Below are positions 36,375-44,175 of a stretch of 64,000 nt of DNA, in pieces. The notes under the pieces were generated by a model. That model was not told where the DNA came from and searched no databases. It saw nothing but the letters and a program-made list of their open reading frames with translations. This stretch comes from Tissierella sp. MB52-C2 (GTDB lineage Bacteria > Bacillota > Clostridia > Tissierellales > Tissierellaceae). The translations under genes were made by a program, and so were the position numbers. Each line of letters begins with the position of its first letter. Position 1 is the first letter of the stretch. Where the stretch lies: NCBI RefSeq assembly GCF_030931715.1, contig NZ_CP133261.1:1612001-1676000 (forward strand), given 5' to 3'.

Positions 36375-36391
36375 TATTATTTCTTGTAGGC

Positions 36392-36808
36392 TTATACTGT
36401 TATCGGGAGTTCTTTCAAATATATTTCTTTGTGTCTCTCTATATTCATTTTGTTCTTTTTTTTTAAATATTCCTTGTATTCTTCTCTAATGTAATATATT
36501 GGAGATATATTACTCATATCGATATATACATATTCTCCACAATATATACAGTATACTTCTTTATCAAGATACTTACTATAATCATTTAAAATATCAATTA
36601 CATGAGATCCTTCATGGCACCTAATTTCAAATTTTAATTCTAAAACTTCATCTTCAACTAGTCTATTTAATCTTTCTAAAGTAGGAGTCAATGGTATATC
36701 TAAGGCCTTAGTTATAGCATTTGGATAAAAACTTTTTATAATTCCACTATTACTTAGTCGCTCTATATAACTATCAATTTTACTATTGATTTCATATTTG
36801 TTTTGCAT
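36392..36808 (-). CDS. Winged-helix / zinc-motif protein of unknown cassette
   Basis: 138 residues in the zero frame from ATG 36808 (ribosome site AAAGGAGG). Residues about 1-70 look like a winged helix (IPLTPTLERLNRLVEDEVLE), then RCHEGSHV and YCIYCGEYV suggest a small zinc site. A 9-A run (36456-36464) followed by G gives the slippery heptamer A-AAA-AAG in phase near codons 116-118. A -1 shift there would add 123 residues ending at 36084, making 241. It follows the 356-residue gene by 25 bases. Family not recognised; a sensor or adaptor role is a guess. Confidence 0.65.
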   Translation of the reverse strand: MQNKYEINSKIDSYIERLSNSGIIKSFYPNAITKALDIPLTPTLERLNRLVEDEVLELKFEIRCHEGSHVIDILNDYSKYLDKEVYCIYCGEYVYIDMSNISPIYYIREEYKEYLKKKNKMNIERHKEIYLKELPITV

Positions 36809-36833
36809 ACCGTTTCCTCCTTTCATTATATTA

Positions 36834-37904
36834 TTACCCTAAAATTTTGTTTCTAATATATTGTATTGATTGTTCTGTAGCTGAAGACTTAAAGCTTATA
36901 CTATTTGTTGTTTTTATTCCAACTTGAATAGTATAATAATGCGGTATTCCTAATTCATCATTTAACGTAAAATTAATAAACCCTCTCTGATTAGTCATAT
37001 ATGACTTTAGTATCCCATATAAGGATTGATCTGTTAAGTCTTCATCGATATCAATCCTTGTTGCCATTCCAATTTGAGATAATCCTGCTAAAAATAATTG
37101 TGTAAAGGGGATTTCTTCCGTCCCTAACTCTACTTCTAATAGCTCAGTTTTTAAACCTTCAATATCTTTATTAATAAAATATTCATCTAAAGCTTTCAAT
37201 GTATTAACTAATCTTTCATTTTGTGCCCTTGTTAATATAATATTCAAATCAGGCTTCGAGGTTACATCTACAAATTTTCCATTATTTAAGGAATTTCTAA
37301 AAGTTTCCAAACAATCGTTATAATTTTTTAAGATACTTACTTCTATAATTTCCTTTCCGATTAAAGGAGCTATTATATTATTTATTATTTTCCTCGCAGA
37401 AACATTATCGCTTCTTACTTCAATGTATTTTCTATCTATATCAATTATTACTGTTATGTTATTTACAGATTTAATTTTACTTATCTCTTTCCCCGTATTT
37501 ATCGTTCTTGATCCCGTTGGATTCATGATTCTCATCATATACTTATTGTCACCAATCTTTATACAAGTATACTTAACTGGTAAATTAATCTGAGATGTAT
37601 CAATGGGAAGTACTACGTTGTAAAAATTTGATTCTGATTCTATTCTTTCTATTATACCTGCTTTTTCCTCTTCGCTAAATTCAAATTTATACCATTTTAC
37701 AGATGTCTTGCCAGCAAAAATTTTATCTTTGATCAATGAAGAAACACTACTATCTATGAAAAGCTGATTTTTAATATTGTAAAGATGTATCTTGACATCA
37801 GTATCTACATCAATATTTAATTCCATTTCATTTATTATTTTATCAGTATCTTCCTTGGTTAAATTTAAAAAATCTGCTGGGAAAACAATATCTCTAATCT
37901 CCAT
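36834..37904 (-). CDS. 356-residue protein of unknown cassette
   Basis: First gene of the cassette, with strong ribosome site GAGGGGGG before ATG 37904. Soluble, mixed alpha/beta, no membrane helix or signal. Segments such as NNITVIIDIDRKYIEVRSDN (about 165-184) and the FINFTLNDELGIPHYYTIQV region suggest beta-rich modules. No catalytic motif or family recognised. The promoter directly upstream and a terminator after the last frame make this a self-contained unit. Confidence 0.7.
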   Translation of the reverse strand: MEIRDIVFPADFLNLTKEDTDKIINEMELNIDVDTDVKIHLYNIKNQLFIDSSVSSLIKDKIFAGKTSVKWYKFEFSEEEKAGIIERIESESNFYNVVLPIDTSQINLPVKYTCIKIGDNKYMMRIMNPTGSRTINTGKEISKIKSVNNITVIIDIDRKYIEVRSDNVSARKIINNIIAPLIGKEIIEVSILKNYNDCLETFRNSLNNGKFVDVTSKPDLNIILTRAQNERLVNTLKALDEYFINKDIEGLKTELLEVELGTEEIPFTQLFLAGLSQIGMATRIDIDEDLTDQSLYGILKSYMTNQRGFINFTLNDELGIPHYYTIQVGIKTTNSISFKSSATEQSIQYIRNKILG

Positions 37905-37931
37905 TGCTTATTCCCCCCTCAATTAATCAAT

Positions 37932-37960
37932 ATTTTAATATAATGAGAGAAAATATGCAA
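37932..37960 (-). promoter_or_regulatory. Promoter of the unknown cassette
   Basis: TTGCAT and TAAAAT separated by 17 bases, 28 bases before the start codon of the 356-residue gene, on the minus strand. It begins just after the end of repeat copy 2. Confidence 0.6.
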
Positions 37961-37974
37961 CACAAAAAAATAAG

Positions 37975-38300
37975 CCCTAGATTTTACTCTAGAGCCTTGT
38001 CATATCTATATAATATTGTAATAAATATTTCTAATGTAGTAAATTCTTAGAATTAGTTGCATATAATAAGTCTCCATCCTCTATACCACTATGTTGTTGG
38101 TGATATTTTAATGAAAATAATTGAATATCTTGTAATTAAAAACCTCAATCTCTTGTATGGTAAGCAAGAGGTTAATTAATACCTTAGCTCTCAAAACTCT
38201 ATACTACATTTTTTCTTGTTCTAATTCTACTAACGATACATCTATAACTTTTTTCAATACACCAGCCATGTAGTTTCTTTCATCTTCTGTAAATTTCATA
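37975..38300. repeat. 326-bp direct repeat, copy 2
   Basis: Matches 34555-34880 at 325 of 326 positions, same orientation, exactly 3,420 bases apart. It carries the terminator hairpin at its low-coordinate end, a second hairpin (AACCTC/GAGGTT with inner CTCTTG/CAAGAG) near 38141-38172, and most of a 49-codon gene. Confidence 0.95.
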
Positions 38301-38353
38301 TTCTCCAAAGAATATAATAAATCCTTAGATATAAATAATAAACCCTCTAACAT
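38204..38353 (-). CDS. 49-residue conserved small protein, copy 2
   Basis: Starts MLEGLLFISKDLLYSLENMK and ends VSLVELEQEKM; the last 31 codons are DNA-identical to copy 1 at 34784-34933. Ribosome site AAGGGGCG. Two related copies with coding-like divergence in the N-terminal part and intact frames argue that the gene is real. Function unknown. Confidence 0.55.
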   Translation of the reverse strand: MLEGLLFISKDLLYSLENMKFTEDERNYMAGVLKKVIDVSLVELEQEKM

Positions 38354-38510
38354 AATTTATCGCCCCTTATATAAGATTTACTTATATATTTCTACATAAG
38401 TTTTAAAACTCCTTCTTTTTCATCTAATTCTATTTCAAAGCGATATTAACTCATTATAGCAATTGCACACTTCATCAATACAATTGCATTAGCATTAGCA
38501 TATAATTGAC

Positions 38511-38537
38511 ACCCTCTATAAAGTTAATATAGAGGGT
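38511..38537 (-). terminator. Hairpin after the 82-residue membrane gene
   Basis: A perfect 10-bp stem (arm ACCCTCTATA) with a 7-base loop, 35 bases past the stop at 38572. There is no clear T-run, so termination would be weak. The 38354-38510 stretch holds no gene I can support. Confidence 0.4.
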
Positions 38538-38571
38538 AAGTTTATGCTGATTTATAACATCTCAAATTTTA

Positions 38572-38820
38572 TTATTTTTTTATTTTAAGATAATTAAAGC
38601 ATTCTATGAAAAAGTTAATTAAAGAATAAAACAAAATAAAACTTCCAACAATACTAATTATAGATAATAATTTAAATATAATTAAATCTAACCAACGAGG
38701 GAACCCCCCAAAGAAATTATAAAATGGCGAGATACCTCCTTCTAATAAATAAAAACCACGATAAAATATCAATATCAATGAACAAAAACACATCCTGAAG
38801 AACACATTAATTCTTTCCAA
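38572..38820 (-). CDS. Small membrane protein near lysis genes
   Basis: Up to 82 residues from a TTG at 38820, with two hydrophobic segments (about 8-26 and 48-72) and a basic tail (YLKIKK). The ribosome site AAGGGGG lies closer to an out-of-frame ATG at 38825, so the start is uncertain; an in-frame ATG follows 9 codons in. It lies downstream of the amidase terminator. It could be a second holin or an accessory membrane protein. Confidence 0.45.
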   Translation of the reverse strand: MERINVFFRMCFCSLILIFYRGFYLLEGGISPFYNFFGGFPRWLDLIIFKLLSIISIVGSFILFYSLINFFIECFNYLKIKK

Positions 38821-38910
38821 AACATAAATACCCCCTTTTTAATTATATCTAATTTTCTGTTGCCCATCTATTATTACATACTCCAAATTATACCATAACA
38901 AATATCTATA

Positions 38911-38944
38911 AAAATAAAAAAAGCCCTAGATTTTACTCCAGGGC
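38911..38944 (-). terminator. Terminator after amidase gene
   Basis: An 8-bp stem with one wobble pair (GCCCTGGA/TCTAGGGC, loop GTAAAA) followed by TTTTTTTATTTT on the minus strand, 9 bases past the amidase stop. It ends the lysis transcript. Confidence 0.8.
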
Positions 38945-38952
38945 CTCAATAA

Positions 38953-39660
38953 TTATTTATATTCTATTATTACTTTTCCGTCTTTATATCCTACTTTATA
39001 TCCAAACTCTTCTAGAAATCTAACTGGAACATAGTTTGTACTGCCTTTATCACTCTTTTCAATTATTCCTTCTACTTCTAAATCTTTACCATGAAGATTC
39101 ATTTTAATTAAATTAGATTTACTTTCCATATATTTCACTCCTAAATAATTCAATATCCCTTTTGCTACTGCTAAGGCTAATTCTTCTTGCTTATTTTTTA
39201 ATATCTTAGAATCATCTATATTAGTAATAAAAGCTAATTCTACTAAAGCTGACTGCATATTACTTTGTCTTAATACTACAAAATTAGCTGTTTTAATTCC
39301 TCTATTTAAAGTATAAACTTTACTAGATATTATGCTATCCTGGATACATTTTGCTAAAGCAGTACCTTTAACACTGCCTGGATAACTAAATGTCTCTACA
39401 CCTTTACCGTCTACATTTTCGGCAGCATTACAATGTATAGATACAAATATATCTGCATTAGCTTTATTTGCTAAACTAGTACGTTCTGATAGTTCTAAGA
39501 ATACATCTGTGGTCCTTGAATATATCACTTCTACATTATGTCTTTTTAATATTTCTCCTACTTTTAATGTTACTGATAATGCTATATCTTTTTCTTGCAT
39601 TCCATTACCTAAGGCTCCTGGATCTTTTCCGCCATGTCCCGGTTCTAAAAATACTTTCAT
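38953..39660 (-). CDS. Phage endolysin, N-acetylmuramoyl-L-alanine amidase
   Basis: 235 residues. The N-terminal Amidase_3 domain (about 1-175) has zinc and catalytic residues in LEPGHGGKDPGA, MQEKDIALSV, VSIHCNAAENVDGKGVETF and ALVELAFITN. The C-terminal part (about 190-235, TNYVPVRFLEEFGYKVGYKD) resembles a copper-amine-oxidase-N-like wall module. It cuts the amide between MurNAc and the stem peptide to lyse the host. No signal peptide, consistent with release through the upstream holin, whose gene it directly overlaps. Confidence 0.93.
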   Translation of the reverse strand: MKVFLEPGHGGKDPGALGNGMQEKDIALSVTLKVGEILKRHNVEVIYSRTTDVFLELSERTSLANKANADIFVSIHCNAAENVDGKGVETFSYPGSVKGTALAKCIQDSIISSKVYTLNRGIKTANFVVLRQSNMQSALVELAFITNIDDSKILKNKQEELALAVAKGILNYLGVKYMESKSNLIKMNLHGKDLEVEGIIEKSDKGSTNYVPVRFLEEFGYKVGYKDGKVIIEYK

Positions 39661-40106
39661 TATTGCTTCACCTCTTCTTTCTTCCTTAATATATCAAATG
39701 AATCAGACAATAGTTTTGGGATAGGTATCCCCATTAAACCCGCATTTTCAATTATACTCATACCTTCATCTATCATGAAAGCAATAATCAGTCCATATCT
39801 TACATATTCAACTTGAAGTAATAAATCTAATTGATTTCCCATTAACACCAAAAACAAAGTCATAACCTTTTTAAATATACCTTCCCACCCTGCTCTAGAA
39901 CCTAATCCTCCTGATTCTGTCTTATTTGATTTTTTAAATACACCTGCAACAACAAGTCCTGAAATATAATCTATTGCCATAAATATTAGTAATGTTTGCA
40001 ATGCTCTATCCCACCCTCCTATTAGACTTGTTATTGCACTTCCTACAATTGCTATTGCTGTGAATTTACTTGTTTCTATATTTGTTATATTTGTTATATT
40101 CTCCAT
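39660..40106 (-). CDS. Phage holin (phage_holin_4 / toxin secretion family)
   Basis: 148 residues with three to four membrane segments. Family pattern LLIFMAIDYISGLVVAGVFK followed by ESGGLGSRAGWEGIFKK is characteristic. It makes membrane lesions to release the amidase. Ribosome site GGAGGTG. Its stop overlaps the amidase start. Confidence 0.93.
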   Translation of the reverse strand: MENITNITNIETSKFTAIAIVGSAITSLIGGWDRALQTLLIFMAIDYISGLVVAGVFKKSNKTESGGLGSRAGWEGIFKKVMTLFLVLMGNQLDLLLQVEYVRYGLIIAFMIDEGMSIIENAGLMGIPIPKLLSDSFDILRKKEEVKQ

Positions 40107-40129
40107 TCCGCACCTCCAAAAATTTCATT

Positions 40130-40161
40130 AAAAAAGAACCTACCTAAGTAAGTTCTTTTTT
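40130..40161. terminator. Bidirectional-looking terminator before holin
   Basis: AAAAAAGAAC and GTTCTTTTTT arms around a short loop, between the 62-residue gene and holin. On the minus strand the final T-run is clean. Lysis genes may thus need readthrough or their own promoter. Confidence 0.7.
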
Positions 40162-40178
40162 ATCTCTAAGCTTCTCTA

Positions 40179-40367
40179 TTATTCATGTAATTCGAGCTCC
40201 TTAATAATACTATTTAATTGATTCCTTTCTATTGCATTATCACTAACTATTAAATATAATTCTTTATTAATATGTTTAGTATAGCAATTTTTACCTTGCT
40301 TTTTAAAATTGTAAATATAGCTATTCACCTTAAAGTAATCCTTTGGTCTTATAATATATACTTTCAT
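40179..40367 (-). CDS. Small phage protein, function unknown
   Basis: 62 residues, basic, predicted alpha/beta (KVYIIRPKDYFKVNSYIYNF at the start, ELYLIVSDNAIE in the middle). Ribosome site AAAGGAGC before the ATG. Flanked by terminators on both sides, so probably separately transcribed. No family recognised. Confidence 0.6.
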   Translation of the reverse strand: MKVYIIRPKDYFKVNSYIYNFKKQGKNCYTKHINKELYLIVSDNAIERNQLNSIIKELELHE

Positions 40368-40458
40368 GTAATCAGCTCCTTTCCTAAATATCTATACTTG
40401 CTTATTACCTAGTTAGGGAGCTTTAAACATAGCTACTTTAATTATATTTTACTATTTT

Positions 40459-40494
40459 GGGCAATAAAAAAGACCATTGTCTAGTCTATTGCCC
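40459..40494 (-). terminator. Terminator at end of tail operon
   Basis: Nested hairpin: outer arms GGGCAATA/TATTGCCC, inner AGAC/GTCT followed by TTTTTT on the minus strand, just past the last small tail gene. Confidence 0.75.
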
Positions 40495-40502
40495 TTCTTG
40501 GC

Positions 40503-40658
40503 TTATATTGCTAATTCACCAGTTGCTAAAAATTCTGCAACCACTATAACATATTCTTCGGGAATCACTGGAAGTATATTCCCTTCATAATTCTCTAATT
40601 CCCACTTTTCAGCCTTTACTAATACTGCATAAGCTTTGACTTTCCAAGGTTTTATCAT
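40503..40658 (-). CDS. 51-residue small phage protein (CD1375-like)
   Basis: Starts MIKPWKVKAYAVLVKAEKWE. Resembles the short phage proteins found after tail fibres in clostridial phages, with a Y-A-x-L-V pattern near the N-terminus. Ribosome site GGAGGTG. Its ATG overlaps the stop of the preceding gene (TAATG). Confidence 0.6.
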   Translation of the reverse strand: MIKPWKVKAYAVLVKAEKWELENYEGNILPVIPEEYVIVVAEFLATGELAI

Positions 40659-40810
40659 TATTTTACACCTCCATTTAATTTTTCTTCTATTTTTGTTAAT
40701 CTATCATCTAAATCAATCAGTATCTCATATATATCAACTAACATCATATCTTTTTTTTCTTGCTGCTCTTCTTTGATTTCTGATAGAGGTTTCTTATTTA
40801 TTATCTCCAT
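40658..40810 (-). CDS. 50-residue small phage protein, coiled coil
   Basis: Starts MEIINKKPLSEIKEEQQEKK and continues with a short heptad-like helix (LIDLDDRLTKIEEKLN). Start and stop both overlap neighbours by TAATG, so it is coupled to the fibre gene. Possibly an XkdX-like or fibre-associated peptide; not certain. Confidence 0.6.
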   Translation of the reverse strand: MEIINKKPLSEIKEEQQEKKDMMLVDIYEILIDLDDRLTKIEEKLNGGVK

Positions 40811-42825
40811 TATTCAAAAGCACCTCCAAATCCATTTATGACTACTTCCTCTGTAGCTGTACCTTTTTCTATAGAAACTTTTATGTTGATTCCCGATTTA
40901 TCGGCAATTTTTATATCATTAGTAAAGTTGTAGTGTCTACTGATATTCACTTGAGAGGTTATATCCTCCCATGTCGGTACTTCATCAAAAGCATTGTTAC
41001 AAGCTTCTACTTTTGCTACTGCTCCTGCAGGGATGGTCCATGTTGGAGTAACTAATATTTTTGTGGCCATAATGTCAGTTTCTATAGGAGCCTTTAGAGT
41101 GAATTGGATTTTATCGTCATATCTAGTAAATATATAGTTTCTTACTGCCGTAGCTCCATGTTCATCTCTAGCTTCTATCCTAATATTGTGCTGACCTATT
41201 CTTAGCCTGTACCAATCTTCGCTAGAGATAGTAAATGTATTTGTAGCACCATCTATAGCTTGATATTCTTCTTTTAATACATTGTTAATATATGTTTTTA
41301 CTGTTATTGCATTACCTTCATTATCAGATACAGAAAAATCAATGCTAAAAGGTTCTGTTTTTTGCCCTAAGTCCTTGTCTTGCCCATCTATGATAGGAGC
41401 AGAATTTGTTCTTCTGAAAGTAAATCTCCTATAAGCTATACCACCTTGCTGATCATCTATTTTTATTTCTATAGTATTATTAGAGTTTAATTCTAATTTA
41501 AATAACGTTTCATTAGTTATCTCTATTTCTAAATCTTGATTTCTAGGTGCTCCACTTACAGTTCTAATAATAGAACCATTTAGTTTTTCCGTTACTACTA
41601 AGGTATCAGAGGTATCAACATCATCTACTTGATAAGTGATTAAGAAACCTAAGTTTTTATCTCCTAAGTTACTATCTTGTCCACTTATGCTAGGTGCAGT
41701 ATTGTTTACTACTGTCCTAGTTGCTGATGTAGTATATCCACTTTCTGCACCTTGAGAGTCATATGCCTTTACTCTATAAGCCACAGTATTCCATCCCTTG
41801 GTTATACTATCTGTAAACCTTCTGTTAGTTCCTTTATATACTTGAGTATAAGCTGCCCCATTTACACTACGCTCTAGAATGTAGCCACTTAAATTGCTGT
41901 CAGAATCAGTACTAGCTCCCCAAGATATATCTAAGCTGTTTCCACCTCTTACTGTTGTAGGTACTGTTATTGATGGTGGTGTTGTAGGTGCAGTATTGAA
42001 TATAATTCTATATGCTCCGTCGGAATCTGGTGTATCAGATATTAAAATTCCAGACGGCAGATTGCAAAGAGGACGAATGCCCGCACTACCTCTATGTGCA
42101 AGGCCGGTGCCTCTACTCCCAGAAATAGAAACCATATAGACCATGTCGATGGTAGGAGTATAAGGAGTTCTTAAGTCCCAACTAAAAGGTTTACTTGAGT
42201 CTAAGAGTGTTGTTTCTTTATATTCACTTCTGCTAACTGCATCAACTGTTGGGTATGCCTTTCTTGATTCGTCATCAGTAAATAGAGAGAGCTTACTTCC
42301 TTCTATTGTGCCTGCTTCATTGGTTAGCCCTACTTCTGTAGTTGAGGCAAGGAATATTTTTGATACTACCTCTTCGCTTCCACCTTCCAATAGCTTAGTT
42401 TTGGCTACTTTCACTGTAGTATTAAGCAAAGCTGCCACAAAGTTTGTTGCAAAACCATTCAAGAACCCAGCTTCTGTGTCGTAGCTGTTATATGTCACAT
42501 TTGCTTTAATCGGTGGTGCGTCATGACTATGTTGTCCTGAATACCAATTTCCAGCTGTTGCTCCACTATTAAGCCACTGGAGAATATTTGATACTTTGTA
42601 ATCATTATTTCCCCAATTCGCCCTACTGCTGAGCGGGTTTGATGGTTCTTTTCCATCAGAGGCTTTTAAGCAAAGTATTTTCTCTGATATTAAAGTTACA
42701 GAGTTGGCAGGGTATCCAGCGTGATTTTTGTCCGCTATTTGCCATATGATAGGACTTCCATAGTACTTAGAATTTATATCTTTAACCTTTGCACCCACAG
42801 GTAAACTACTCAATAATTTTGCCAT
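40810..42825 (-). CDS. Tail fibre / receptor-binding protein with DUF6273-like and Ig-like domains
   Basis: 671 residues. The N-terminal domain (about 1-270) shows DUF6273-like features, a C-type-lectin/FGE-sulfatase type fold: IWQIADKNHAGYP, LQWLNSGATAGNWYSGQHSH and the closing GSAGIRPLCNLPSG. One FN3 domain follows (about 280-375), then two related Ig-like repeats beginning SGQDSNLGDKN and DGQDKDLGQKT. It should bind the host surface. DNA encoding residues about 236-255 is 57% G+C by hand count (42061-42120), far above the surroundings. Confidence 0.8.
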   Translation of the reverse strand: MAKLLSSLPVGAKVKDINSKYYGSPIIWQIADKNHAGYPANSVTLISEKILCLKASDGKEPSNPLSSRANWGNNDYKVSNILQWLNSGATAGNWYSGQHSHDAPPIKANVTYNSYDTEAGFLNGFATNFVAALLNTTVKVAKTKLLEGGSEEVVSKIFLASTTEVGLTNEAGTIEGSKLSLFTDDESRKAYPTVDAVSRSEYKETTLLDSSKPFSWDLRTPYTPTIDMVYMVSISGSRGTGLAHRGSAGIRPLCNLPSGILISDTPDSDGAYRIIFNTAPTTPPSITVPTTVRGGNSLDISWGASTDSDSNLSGYILERSVNGAAYTQVYKGTNRRFTDSITKGWNTVAYRVKAYDSQGAESGYTTSATRTVVNNTAPSISGQDSNLGDKNLGFLITYQVDDVDTSDTLVVTEKLNGSIIRTVSGAPRNQDLEIEITNETLFKLELNSNNTIEIKIDDQQGGIAYRRFTFRRTNSAPIIDGQDKDLGQKTEPFSIDFSVSDNEGNAITVKTYINNVLKEEYQAIDGATNTFTISSEDWYRLRIGQHNIRIEARDEHGATAVRNYIFTRYDDKIQFTLKAPIETDIMATKILVTPTWTIPAGAVAKVEACNNAFDEVPTWEDITSQVNISRHYNFTNDIKIADKSGINIKVSIEKGTATEEVVINGFGGAFE

Positions 42826-43199
42826 TATATCACCAACCTTTTTCCTAATGAGTCATAAACTCCATGATTCAGCTCTATACTATCCAAATTAGTAAAATTA
42901 ACTATAAATATATTATGAGTGATATTATTTAAACTAGCATTTTTAAGTATAGCTACTTCTACTGCTAGAGAGGTTATATCATCTTTGTTTGTTTTAGCTT
43001 GTATACTTGATTTATAGATTCCACCTTCTATATAATTCATTCTATTTGCAGAAAAAGGACTACCTTCTTCTAATACTTCTCCTTCATCTGGAATATGAGT
43101 TATACTCCCATCTTGATTTTGCACTTCTCTAAATGTACCTGGTCTTTCTGTTATACGATCCTGCCATGTCTGCTTTTCATATACCTCTATATTTTTCAT
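42825..43199 (-). CDS. Tail fibre-associated protein
   Basis: 124 residues between baseplate and fibre genes. The N-terminal half (TWQDRITERPGTFREVQNQD) is typical of short clostridial phage structural proteins linking fibre to baseplate; the C-terminal half is helical. Overlaps both neighbours. Confidence 0.65.
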   Translation of the reverse strand: MKNIEVYEKQTWQDRITERPGTFREVQNQDGSITHIPDEGEVLEEGSPFSANRMNYIEGGIYKSSIQAKTNKDDITSLAVEVAILKNASLNNITHNIFIVNFTNLDSIELNHGVYDSLGKRLVI

Positions 43200-43495
43200 T
43201 GCATTACCTCCACGACCTTAATAGAAAATACTACTAGAAGTCCCTTAGTTGCATTTTTAACTATTGGTTGAGGATTTTCTAGTAGTATATTTCCACTTTT
43301 ACCTATTAATTTTATGTTCTGTATATCTCCAACTATAGTATCATCAAGCATTATAAATACTTTAAGAGTATCATTATCTATAGATGTTCTATATAGCTGT
43401 AGTAGTTTAGTCTCTGTTTCCATTTGTATTTCTGCATAATCAACTAAACCTAAAATTGATTGTGCTATTTCTTGTATTCCTTCCCCAGTTATCAT
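43196..43495 (-). CDS. Phage tail/baseplate protein, unknown
   Basis: 99 residues, mixed helix and beta, between the XkdU-like gene and the fibre-associated gene, overlapping both by 4 bases. No motif recognised; position suggests a small baseplate or fibre adaptor. Confidence 0.6.
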   Translation of the reverse strand: MITGEGIQEIAQSILGLVDYAEIQMETETKLLQLYRTSIDNDTLKVFIMLDDTIVGDIQNIKLIGKSGNILLENPQPIVKNATKGLLVVFSIKVVEVMQ

Positions 43496-44175
43496 AGTTT
43501 CGCCTCCCCACTTTTAAATGTTCCAGTTAATTTATATCTTTGAGAAGTATCTGTTTTGCTTGTATTTACGTTAAGTGTAGTACCGAAGCTGACTCCTTCA
43601 GTTTGAATATAAGGTTTAGTTCCACATTTGAATGTACCACACATTAAATAAGGTACTGGATATTCTTTATAATTGGTTTGAAGTTCTAGTTCTTTTGAAT
43701 GTTCACTTGTAAGCCTGAAATCAAGCCATGAAGGTTTTATTTTTTTAATTATCTTTACTATTTCATCTATGTTTAGAGACTTTATATCCTTAAATGCCAC
43801 ATCAAATATATACTCTGCAAAATGCTCGGCAATTTCAACATCCCCAAAGAAAGATAGTATTGCTTCTATCTCGTCTTTTCTTATAACATTTTCATCAGAC
43901 ATAAATTGTATTAATTCAGATATTACTCTTGCTTTTCTTATTTCAATGCTATCATAAATATTAGAAGGAAGCTTGAAAAACTTTTCCCATTGCTCTAATC
44001 CTTTACCCTTTCCGGTCAAAGGATTTACTTCATTTTCTAACATATCAATATCATATTGAAGTTTGTCTAATGAATTTCCTATAGCTTGTGACTCTATATC
44101 TTTACTTTTGAAGAGATCTTCGGGAATTTGATTTTCTATAATTTCTTTATAACTAAGTTGTGACATTAAATTCAC
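43492..44175 (-). CDS. Baseplate protein, XkdU/YmfQ-like (DUF2313)
   Basis: 227 residues. QAIGNSLDKLQYDIDMLENE with LEQWEKFFKLP and IRKARVISEL match the YmfQ/XkdU family, which sits at the outer baseplate of contractile tails. It overlaps the baseplate J gene by 23 bases. Confidence 0.82.
   Translation of the reverse strand: MNLMSQLSYKEIIENQIPEDLFKSKDIESQAIGNSLDKLQYDIDMLENEVNPLTGKGKGLEQWEKFFKLPSNIYDSIEIRKARVISELIQFMSDENVIRKDEIEAILSFFGDVEIAEHFAEYIFDVAFKDIKSLNIDEIVKIIKKIKPSWLDFRLTSEHSKELELQTNYKEYPVPYLMCGTFKCGTKPYIQTEGVSFGTTLNVNTSKTDTSQRYKLTGTFKSGEAKL

Noticed and set aside
36376-36391. The 36,084 frame as an independent gene starting at GTG 36374
   Set aside because: No ribosome site, and the frame is open upstream to the slippery A-run; frameshift extension or an indel explains it better.
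38000-38135. A 33-codon frame (HQQHSGIEDGDLLYATNSKN region) in the long repeat, minus strand
   Set aside because: It reads like protein and occurs in both copies, but has no start codon or ribosome site; at most a gene remnant.
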